A stretch of 64,000 bases of DNA, taken from NCBI GenBank assembly GCA_028284185.1, contig JANQSG010000018.1:241642-305641 (forward strand). The letters run 5' to 3'. The stretch comes from Kangiella sp. (GTDB taxonomy: Bacteria; Pseudomonadota; Gammaproteobacteria; Enterobacterales; Kangiellaceae). A model generated the notes under the pieces. That model was not told the origin of the DNA. It did not search any database and saw only the letters and a program-made list of their open reading frames with translations. Shown here one piece after another: positions 12,000 through 19,134 of this stretch (its first letter is position 1; each line of letters starts with the position of its first letter). A program made the translations under genes and the position numbers.

Positions 12000-12572
12000 A
12001 TGCAATTATTTTTAATGATCAGTTTATTAGTTGTTGCCCTTTTATTAGTAGGCATCATTTTGATTCAACAAGGTAAAGGTGCCGAAATGGGTGCTTCTTT
12101 TGGTGCCGGTGCTTCCAACACCTTATTTGGTGCACCAGGTGCAGGTAACTTTTTAACTAAAAGTACCACTATCCTGGCGATTTTGTTTTTCGTGATCGCT
12201 TTGGCCATTACCTTTGTGAAAAACAATACTGCCGAAGAGTCGAATATTCTGGATGACGCAGCACAAGCGGCAGAAACGATTGAAACGTCAACAGACACCG
12301 GACTAGAAGCAATTCCAAGCGCTAATCAAGAAGCGGCTACCGAGATCCCAACAGCGGCTAAAGAAACTATAGGTACTGAAATTCCAACTGCCACGGATGT
12401 TAAAGATGCCGTCAAAGCTGAAGCGGATAAAGCCGCCGATGCTGCTGAAAAGAAAGTAGAAGAAATCAAGAAAGACACCGAAGCAAAATTTGAAGACATT
12501 AAAACTGATGCCGAAAAGAAATTAGAAGAAGCCAAAAAAGAACTTAAGAAAAAAGCTGACGGCGAACAATAA
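12000..12572 (+). CDS. secG: Preprotein translocase subunit SecG with long Ala/Lys/Glu-rich C-terminal extension
   Basis: IQQGKGAEMGASFGAGASNTLFG motif after tpiA; extended charged C-terminus. Confidence 0.93.
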   Translation: MQLFLMISLLVVALLLVGIILIQQGKGAEMGASFGAGASNTLFGAPGAGNFLTKSTTILAILFFVIALAITFVKNNTAEESNILDDAAQAAETIETSTDTGLEAIPSANQEAATEIPTAAKETIGTEIPTATDVKDAVKAEADKAADAAEKKVEEIKKDTEAKFEDIKTDAEKKLEEAKKELKKKADGEQ

Positions 12573-12587
12573 GCTGTCACTAGCTTC

Positions 12588-12674
12588 GCTCGGGTGGTGG
12601 AATTGGTAGACACGCTATCTTGAGGGGGTAGTGGCTGTATGGCCGTGTGGGTTCAAGTCCCACTCCGAGCACCA
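12588..12674 (+). tRNA. tRNA-Leu (anticodon GAG)
   Basis: 87 nt, GCTCGGG/TCCGAGC acceptor stem, TTGAGGG anticodon loop, GTTCAAGTC T-loop, encoded CCA. Confidence 0.95.
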
Positions 12675-12682
12675 AATGAAAA
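12652..12682 (+). repeat. attL core (3' end of tRNA-Leu)
   Basis: TTCAAGTCCCACTCCGAGCACCAAATGAAAA. Confidence 0.88.
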
Positions 12683-12685
12683 TTC

Positions 12686-12711
12686 AAAGACGTCTTAGGG
12701 CGTCTTTTTTT
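12686..12711 (+). terminator. Terminator downstream of tRNA-Leu, on the element side of attL
   Basis: AAAGACG...CGTCTTTTTTT. Confidence 0.7.
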
Positions 12712-12859
12712 GTGCCAAAAATAGTTTAAAAACAGTTGGTTATAGAATTTAGCGTCTAAAGGCGTATTTTAACGTCTTGCTAAATCCAGCGTTTAATGTA
12801 ACACTGAATGTCACATTTTGATGATAATGTTACATTGACTGGGTTAGGCGGGTGTTACA

Positions 12860-14119
12860 TTGGCAAATACTACAAGGCCACTAACGGACTTGGAAATCAG
12901 GAAAGCTCCTATCAAAGAAAAGGAATATAGCCTGGCTGACGGCAAGGGGTTGTTCTTAAGGGTTAAGCCCACAGGCTCAAAGATATGGATATTCAATTAC
13001 CAAAGACCATTTTCAAAGAAACGCGCCAATATGGGGCTAGGCGTTTATCCAGAAGTTACTTTGACCGAAGCCAGGGCATTGAGGGCTGAGTATCGAAAAT
13101 TACTAGCTCAAGAGATACCAGAAGATCCTCAGGACTACCGAAAGCAACAGCAGCAAGAGCAAGAAACCGTCCATACCAATACTTTTAAGGCTATCTTTGA
13201 TCAATGGACTGAGAGCAGACGAAATAGCATAACTGACGATCACCTAAAAAGAGTTTCGAGGTTATTAGAGAAATATGTATTTCCTGCTCTTGGTAACAAG
13301 CCAGTCCATTTAATTAAATCAACAGATTTCATTGCCTTGCTTCGTCCGCTGGAAGCGCAAAACAAATTAGAAACGGTTAAAAAGGCAATCCACAATATCA
13401 ATGGTGTAATGAACTATGCAGTGAATTATGGGCTAATTGATAACAACCCGGCTCATGCAATTAGAGAAGTCTTTAAAAAGCCACAGCGTACCCACATGGC
13501 GACTTTAGAGCCTGATCAACTGCCTGAGCTTATGAGCGCATTAAACTTTGCCAATATCAAGCTACAAACTCGCTGCCTGGTGGAGTGGCAATTACACACC
13601 ATGACCCGCCCCAGCGAAGCCTGTGGCGCAAGATGGGACGAAATAGAGTTAGAGCAAAAACTATGGGTTATCCCTGCTGAAAGGATGAAAGGACGAAAAG
13701 GCAAAAAGAAACAGCATATAGTCCCGCTTACTGAACAAACGATTGCTTTACTGGAAGTCATGCGCCCGATTAGCGGACAAAGAGAGCATATATTCCCTAA
13801 TGACCACGATCCTAAAAAACCTATGAATAGCCAGTCGGTAAACATGGCTTTAAAAAGAATGGGCTTTAAGGGACGTCTTGTCGCGCATGGTTTGAGAGCA
13901 TTAGCCAGCACCACCCTAAACGAACAAGGCTTTAATCCTGATGTGATTGAGGCGTGTTTAGCTCATGTGGGTGGTGATGAAGTTAGAAAAGCGTACAACC
14001 GTACCACCTACCTGGAGCAGAGAATTAAAGTCATGGCCTGGTGGTCAGACTTTATAAAGCAAGCCTCACAAGGCAACTTAAGCCTGAGTGGAGCTAGGAA
14101 CTTACGAATAGTCAAATAG
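12860..14119 (+). CDS. Tyrosine recombinase/integrase (N-terminal DUF4102-like, C-terminal phage integrase)
   Basis: LTDLEIRKA..YSLADGKGLFLRVKPTGSKIW; catalytic R (TRPSE), HGLR, LAHVGGDEVRKAYNRTTY; TTG start. Confidence 0.95.
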   Translation: MANTTRPLTDLEIRKAPIKEKEYSLADGKGLFLRVKPTGSKIWIFNYQRPFSKKRANMGLGVYPEVTLTEARALRAEYRKLLAQEIPEDPQDYRKQQQQEQETVHTNTFKAIFDQWTESRRNSITDDHLKRVSRLLEKYVFPALGNKPVHLIKSTDFIALLRPLEAQNKLETVKKAIHNINGVMNYAVNYGLIDNNPAHAIREVFKKPQRTHMATLEPDQLPELMSALNFANIKLQTRCLVEWQLHTMTRPSEACGARWDEIELEQKLWVIPAERMKGRKGKKKQHIVPLTEQTIALLEVMRPISGQREHIFPNDHDPKKPMNSQSVNMALKRMGFKGRLVAHGLRALASTTLNEQGFNPDVIEACLAHVGGDEVRKAYNRTTYLEQRIKVMAWWSDFIKQASQGNLSLSGARNLRIVK

Positions 14120-14136
14120 ACAAAGGAGTATGAAAT

Positions 14137-14385
14137 ATGAGTTATTCAATTGAAGAAATTCACGGTAACAGAAATCCTTTAATCGGTAATTGCGTAGAAG
14201 ATACACAATTGAATGTTGAAGCAGTTCTTGCTTACATGCAGTCGATTACATTAGTTGATGGTGGTGGTGAAGTAGATCTAGATGCTCGTCAGCTAACAGG
14301 GTTTTTCTATCTAATGGAGTGCACTAGAGCAGCCGTAGCTTACACTGGTTATGGTAAAGAAAATATCAAGGGGGTAGCACAATGA
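14137..14385 (+). CDS. Small hypothetical protein
   Basis: 82-aa ORF with upstream AAAGGAG; ATGA overlap with next ORF. Confidence 0.7.
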   Translation: MSYSIEEIHGNRNPLIGNCVEDTQLNVEAVLAYMQSITLVDGGGEVDLDARQLTGFFYLMECTRAAVAYTGYGKENIKGVAQ

Positions 14386-14612
14386 GCCAAAATAGCAATG
14401 CAATAGACGTCCTTGATATATTAAACCAGGCTCAAGACAGAGTTTGCCACTTAATGACTACTTTAGAAAATGAATATGAAGGTGATACTGGTGTGCCCAT
14501 CAAAGATGGAGCAAGGGCTGGTCGTGATTTGATTGTTCATGATATTTATAAAGAACTTGAGCAAGCTATTTCGATACTATATGAAAGTGAAGATAATAAT
14601 ACCCGGCAATAA
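14382..14612 (+). CDS. Small hypothetical protein
   Basis: 76-aa ORF, translationally coupled to the preceding ORF. Confidence 0.65.
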   Translation: MSQNSNAIDVLDILNQAQDRVCHLMTTLENEYEGDTGVPIKDGARAGRDLIVHDIYKELEQAISILYESEDNNTRQ

Positions 14613-14625
14613 TTTTTAACCCGAT

Positions 14626-14680
14626 TTAACCAGTCTAGGGTAGCTCCCGAAAGCCTAACGCCTATAGGTTGGCTGGTTAA
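14626..14680 (+). ncRNA. Candidate three-way-junction RNA in the leader of the 274-aa ORF
   Basis: Outer stem TTAACCAG/CTGGTTAA, hairpin GGG-TAGCT-CCC, hairpin AGCC..GGCT. Confidence 0.45.
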
Positions 14681-14708
14681 TACTTAGGCAGAACATGGAG
14701 GCAGTGTT

Positions 14709-15533
14709 TTGATTGATGATTTTGCTCAAATAGATTTAGATGAGCTCAGAAAACTAACCTCAAATATTGAGGAACATTATCTTGCAGATGAGCTTGAACA
14801 GTTGTTTAAAAGAGCATGCGTTCGTTATGCCAAAGCTTCATATAAATATGTAAATATAGATTCTCTATATGAAAATGGTGTTGATCCAACTGAAAGAGGG
14901 GCGCTATTTATTGCTATTTATAATGCTCTGAAATACAAAAAAGATAAATTGAACAAACTAACCAAAGTCGAGCTAAAGGATTTATGCAATGACATTTCAG
15001 ACAAGCTTCTGGAATCAGCAAGGTTTATAGAGCAAATTGGTGCAAATTATATTTTGCTTCCTTTAACACTTGAGATTTGTTGCGATAAAGATTTAGAGGG
15101 ATTGTTACACCATAGTTTTAAAGATGGACTTGTTTTTGAACACAATGAAGAGTTAACTAATGAAATAAGAAATGCATTGAGAATATATACAAGAAAGGTA
15201 AGAGCAAAAAATCAATTAAGAATTACTGAATTATTAACAGCATATTCTGAATTTATCAAAAAAATTCCAAGCAAATATACTAAAATTGTTTTAAAGCCTG
15301 GTTCAAAAAATGCAGAATTAACATTTTTTTGTAGAAAAATGAAGCAGTTTTTTATGTGCCAATATAATACTCCAAACCATGAAATAACATCTATATTGGC
15401 TAATATGTTTTTTGGAGATGAACATAAAAATTATGATGCAAATGAGATTCGACACATAACCCGTGGCTTTTTTGACGATTCTGAAGAATGTTTTTACGGG
15501 GATGTTTTTCTAGAAAAACGCTTAAAAAACTAA
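14709..15533 (+). CDS. Hypothetical protein (274 aa)
   Basis: TTG start with GGAGG at 14697-14701; no family recognised. Confidence 0.75.
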   Translation: MIDDFAQIDLDELRKLTSNIEEHYLADELEQLFKRACVRYAKASYKYVNIDSLYENGVDPTERGALFIAIYNALKYKKDKLNKLTKVELKDLCNDISDKLLESARFIEQIGANYILLPLTLEICCDKDLEGLLHHSFKDGLVFEHNEELTNEIRNALRIYTRKVRAKNQLRITELLTAYSEFIKKIPSKYTKIVLKPGSKNAELTFFCRKMKQFFMCQYNTPNHEITSILANMFFGDEHKNYDANEIRHITRGFFDDSEECFYGDVFLEKRLKN

Positions 15534-15605
15534 CTCCATAAAATAAACTTTTTCATCAATACTAATCCTGTATCAACTTAACTTGTTTAACAGGAGCTAT
15601 TTAGT

Positions 15606-15794
15606 ATGAATAAGATATTACGTTTACCAGAAGTTACTGCACGCACTGGTCTAAGTCGTGCAACCATTTATTTAAAAATCCAGAACAAAGACTTTCCCGA
15701 ACCAGTTTCTTTAGGTGCTCGCGCTATTGGGTGGAAAGAATCTGACATATCAGAATGGATTGAGTCTTTATCCACCACCAAGCAAAGCGCATAA
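15606..15794 (+). CDS. AlpA-family transcriptional regulator
   Basis: RLPEVTARTGLSRATIYLKIQNKDFPEPVSLGARAIGWKESDISEWI. Confidence 0.95.
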   Translation: MNKILRLPEVTARTGLSRATIYLKIQNKDFPEPVSLGARAIGWKESDISEWIESLSTTKQSA

Positions 15795-15804
15795 GGGGGA
15801 AGTG

Positions 15805-16119
15805 ATGAAACAAAAAAATACCCCTGCTCAGAACACTAAACAAGGGCATCAAAAGACTAAGTTCTATTCTACAAATGTTAACGCTCAACAGCAAAGGCTT
15901 TTAAAGGCTCTTGAAAATGCTGGCCCAGATGGAATTACTACCATTCAAGCCAGGCATGAGTTAGATATTCTTCACCCTGCTGGCCGCGTCTGTGAATTAC
16001 GGCACGATCACGGCAAGAACATACAAACCATATGGACAGTAGAAACTAACCCTAATGGTGGTGAACATCGAGTAGCCAGGTTTGTGTTATTGCCAGGAAA
16101 GTATAAGGCGGTAGCATGA
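15805..16119 (+). CDS. Small winged-helix/HTH-like protein
   Basis: LLKALENAGPDGITTIQARHELDILHPAGRVCELRHDHGKNIQT; start set at internal ATG 15805. Confidence 0.75.
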   Translation: MKQKNTPAQNTKQGHQKTKFYSTNVNAQQQRLLKALENAGPDGITTIQARHELDILHPAGRVCELRHDHGKNIQTIWTVETNPNGGEHRVARFVLLPGKYKAVA

Positions 16120-16280
16120 TGGACTGGTCACTGTATTTGGTGGCCGATAAAGCTTTAAATTTGCGGGTGGTGAGGTTATTGGCCTATAGCCATACTCATG
16201 CCAGGCAAACCATGCAAAGGCTTTATCAGATCCACCCTGAGCGTATTTCAATACTTTGTCATATCCCCCTTGTTGATTGA
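16116..16280 (+). CDS. Small hypothetical ORF (54 aa)
   Basis: ATGA overlap with preceding ORF; below the ORF-track cutoff; MMDWSLYLVADKALNLRVVRLLAYSHTHARQTMQRLYQIHPERISILCHIPLVD. Confidence 0.4.
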   Translation: MMDWSLYLVADKALNLRVVRLLAYSHTHARQTMQRLYQIHPERISILCHIPLVD

Positions 16281-16293
16281 GTAAGGGGGCTTT

Positions 16294-16698
16294 ATGGGAA
16301 AGCACGCTCAAGGGCGACCAGCCAAAAGGCAGGGAATGTGGTTTCCTGATCTTTTGTATGATGATCCAGTCTATATTCAATTATCTTTGAAAGCTAAAGC
16401 ATTACTATTGGATATGGGCAGGCAGTTTAATGGCCATAACAATGGCAACTTGAAACTAAACTCTACCTACATGGCGAAATATAGAGGTTTTAAGAAAAGT
16501 ACTGTTGAAAGGGCTAGAGATGAATTGCTAACTGCCAAACTTCTTGAAATCACTTATCAAGGGGGACTGAACATTGGTGCTTCTTGCTATGGATTTACCT
16601 GGCTTCCTATTAATGAATGCAAATCAAATATTCATATTCGAGAGGCAAAAACACCTTCTCGGCCACTAAGAAAATTAAATTCACTGACCTCAGGCTGA
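16294..16698 (+). CDS. Rep-like helix-turn-helix protein
   Basis: 134 aa; FPDLLYDDPVYIQLSLKAKALLLDMGRQFNG...YRGFKKSTVERARDELLTAKLLEITYQGG; overlaps iteron-like repeats. Confidence 0.65.
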   Translation: MGKHAQGRPAKRQGMWFPDLLYDDPVYIQLSLKAKALLLDMGRQFNGHNNGNLKLNSTYMAKYRGFKKSTVERARDELLTAKLLEITYQGGLNIGASCYGFTWLPINECKSNIHIREAKTPSRPLRKLNSLTSG

Positions 16699-16822
16699 GT
16701 ACTGACTGACCTCTCTGTGAGTACAGTGGAAGCTAAAATTAGCCAAAATTGCCCTTTCACTGACCTCAGGCTGAGTACGAGAGAGGCTTTTTTTTGCATT
16801 CACTGACCTCTCTCTGAGGTAC
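16681..16822 (+). repeat. Four iteron-like repeats (22-23 bp), candidate origin/Rep-binding region
   Basis: 16681-16702, 16703-16724, 16757-16778, 16800-16822; consensus TSACTGACCTCWSNSTGAG(G)TAC. Confidence 0.8.
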
Positions 16823-16967
16823 ATTTAATATATAACCATACCCTATACATAAAATAGCGTTTAGGTGATTAGTAATATTAAACACTAATCTAAGAAACTC
16901 CATTTCGATGATGACATTTAAATCAATCTAGTTAGAATAGCTTGAAACTCAAACAAGGATAACTGAA

Positions 16968-17846
16968 GTGATAAGAGTAATAGTTGTAGCATTATTTTTT
17001 TTAATTAGCTGTGATGCTAAAAAGCCTAAAATTGATAAAAGTGCATTTGAAGACTTAGATTTATATAAGTGTGTTTTAGAAAATTTGGAGAGAGTCGGCA
17101 CAGTTTCGTCAGATGCTACAAATAATAAAATCACAAATAAGTTTGATCATCTCAGCTGTACGGATAGTTATGAAAGTTATAAAGGATTAGAGCAACTAGA
17201 CGATCTGGTAGTGGTAATCCTTTCTCCTTATAAAGCTACGGACTTATCACCATTATCGGGTTTATCTAACTTAAAATCATTAACATTAATGGGGGGTAAC
17301 ATTGAAGATGTTACTCCTCTTGCACAACTTACCGAGCTTAAACATTTAAATATTAATTGGAATAATATTAAAGACATTTCGCCCTTAAGCGCACTTACGA
17401 ATCTAGAGAGCTTATATTTAGATAAAAATCAAATATCCGATATATCTGCCTTGAGTAATCTTCACAAACTTAAAATATTGCATTTAACTGATAATAATAT
17501 ATCCGAAGTCAAAGCTCTTCGAGGTTTGCTAGCGCTTGAGGAGTTATACTTAAATAGAAATGAAGTTGTAGGCGCGAACCCGATAAAAGATGCGACACCA
17601 CTTCTTCAGTTAAGTAACCTCAAAAAATTAGGCCTTATTGGCGATACTATAAACTGTGATCACAGAAAGCTTTTGAGAGAAACGTTTTCTAATATTGTTG
17701 ATATTCCTGGTAATGGCTGCCCTTCTAAGTTTCCCTGCACCGCAATGAAGGATATGCAGGAGCGTCATGGCGATGAATTAAAGTATGACTTTGAAGCTTG
17801 CACCGTTACCTTCCCGACCGAGGCAGAGAGCCTAAAACGAAATTAA
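16968..17846 (+). CDS. Leucine-rich-repeat lipoprotein (internalin/SDS22-like LRRs)
   Basis: Signal peptide with lipobox LISC; LRRs such as ISPLSALTNLESLYLDKNQISDISAL. Confidence 0.88.
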   Translation: MIRVIVVALFFLISCDAKKPKIDKSAFEDLDLYKCVLENLERVGTVSSDATNNKITNKFDHLSCTDSYESYKGLEQLDDLVVVILSPYKATDLSPLSGLSNLKSLTLMGGNIEDVTPLAQLTELKHLNINWNNIKDISPLSALTNLESLYLDKNQISDISALSNLHKLKILHLTDNNISEVKALRGLLALEELYLNRNEVVGANPIKDATPLLQLSNLKKLGLIGDTINCDHRKLLRETFSNIVDIPGNGCPSKFPCTAMKDMQERHGDELKYDFEACTVTFPTEAESLKRN

Positions 17847-17976
17847 GAGGTTTTTCCTCACTATAAAAAAGGGTAAGGTTACGGTAAGGTTCAATTCAAT
17901 TAATATCAGCCAAGTTAGCCCAATAACTACCTTATAAAACAAATACTTATGAGTTTTGCAACCAATACGCGCGCGT

Positions 17977-18045
17977 GAGTTTTCGGACACGTTAGAAAAA
18001 GAGTTTTTGGACACCTTAAAGAAGAGTTTTCGGGTGCCATAAAAG
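17977..18045 (+). repeat. Three degenerate ~24 bp direct repeats
   Basis: GAGTTTTCGGACAC.., GAGTTTTTGGACAC.., GAGTTTTCGGGTGC.. at 17977, 18001, 18024. Confidence 0.6.
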
Positions 18046-18306
18046 GACTTTCTCTTACACTATAAAAAGACAGGGGGGCTTGCTTCGTAACTTATTGATT
18101 TTTATTAAGAAAGAAGTCAACTGGGGGGCATATTTTGTAAGCTATTGATTGTAAAACCAAATCCCGTGATAACGATTAGACATTATAAGACAAGGGTTTT
18201 GATCAAAATAAGCCTTACCTATGGTTAGGTATTGCTTAAGGTGAGAAAGTGGCTTAAATGATCAGTTTAGTGTATTTTCAAGCAAATTATTAATATCCAA
18301 AAGCGA

Positions 18307-18948
18307 ATGACGACCATATTAAAAGCCAATCGGCTAAAAGGAGAATCTATTGAGTACCAATCAATATCAATGGTTTCATATTTTTTATGTTGGGCAGGAG
18401 AATACGCTAAAAAAGCTCTAGAACCTAAGCTTAATGATGAGCAGAAATTAAAATACTCAATTAGTTCAATAATGATGAACAGCTTATCACTAGAAGCTTT
18501 TATTAATGAGCGTGCCGAAAATGTCATTTCTGACGAAAACAAAATAAATTTTGATAGATGTAGAAAAGAGTTTGCTAATAAAACTAATTACAGCAATACG
18601 GTATGGAAACTAATATTTATATTTAACACTGAGCTTGATACTGATTTACCAAAAGAACTGTTAATAGCACTAGATAACTTAATGCAGTCCAGGCATAAGC
18701 TTGTGCATTACAAATGCGAAGAGTCTGCTAGAAAAATTAAACGGAGAGCGCCAAGTACAGATGACATGTTTTCAATCGATTTCTCGTCTGAACCATTAGA
18801 AGTTGAGCCTAGTTTAATCGAAAAAAACTTAACACCTACTAAAGCAAAAACTCATTATGAAGCCGTTCTAGAGTTAGCTAGAACCTATATTAGACTCAAT
18901 GATGGCGACTTGTCAGTCTTGGATGAATATCCTGCACTGAACCCATAA
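18307..18948 (+). CDS. Hypothetical protein with HEPN-like Rx4H motif
   Basis: Alpha-rich 213 aa protein with SRHKLVHYK. Confidence 0.6.
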   Translation: MTTILKANRLKGESIEYQSISMVSYFLCWAGEYAKKALEPKLNDEQKLKYSISSIMMNSLSLEAFINERAENVISDENKINFDRCRKEFANKTNYSNTVWKLIFIFNTELDTDLPKELLIALDNLMQSRHKLVHYKCEESARKIKRRAPSTDDMFSIDFSSEPLEVEPSLIEKNLTPTKAKTHYEAVLELARTYIRLNDGDLSVLDEYPALNP

Positions 18949-19023
18949 TGTAACACTGTTTGTAACATCGGATTAATGTGCTTTATTCTATATTTGTTAT
19001 AAAACAATTGGTTGCAGAACTAT

Positions 19024-19054
19024 TTCAAGTCCCACTCCGGCACCAAATGAAAAA
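19024..19054 (+). repeat. attR core (partial tRNA-Leu 3' end)
   Basis: TTCAAGTCCCACTCCGGCACCAAATGAAAA; single-base deletion relative to attL. Confidence 0.88.
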
Positions 19055-19082
19055 CCGTTAAATGAAGATTTAGCGGTTTTTT
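19051..19082 (+). terminator. Terminator immediately after attR, probably the original tRNA-Leu terminator
   Basis: AAAACCGTTAAA-TGAAGA-TTTAGCGGTTTTTT. Confidence 0.7.
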
Positions 19083-19134
19083 ATTGTGTCTAGTAAATAT
19101 AAGATAGTGATCTTGAATATGAAAATCTATCATT

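Larger units (their letters stand above)
12652..19054 (+). mobile_element. tRNA-Leu-integrated element with satellite-like or cryptic-replicon-like architecture
   Basis: Direct repeat TTCAAGTCCCACTCCG(A)GCACCAAATGAAAA at both ends; integrase next to tRNA; AlpA; Rep-like protein with iterons; orphan cargo. Confidence 0.9.

Noticed and set aside
14137-14612. Toxin-antitoxin pair
   Set aside because: Coupled small ORFs but no recognisable toxin or antitoxin motif; kept only as orphan ORFs.
16087-16380. Minus-strand 97-aa ORF in the element
   Set aside because: Overlaps the HTH and Rep-like genes antisense; no ribosome-binding site or family match.
16681-16822. Possible CRISPR array
   Set aside because: Repeats are only 22-23 bp, irregularly spaced (0, 32 and 21 bp gaps) and have no uniform spacers or cas genes; better explained as iterons.
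12652-19054. Ordinary prophage or conjugative element
   Set aside because: No capsid, portal, terminase, tail, lysis, relaxase or T4SS gene is present in the interval.
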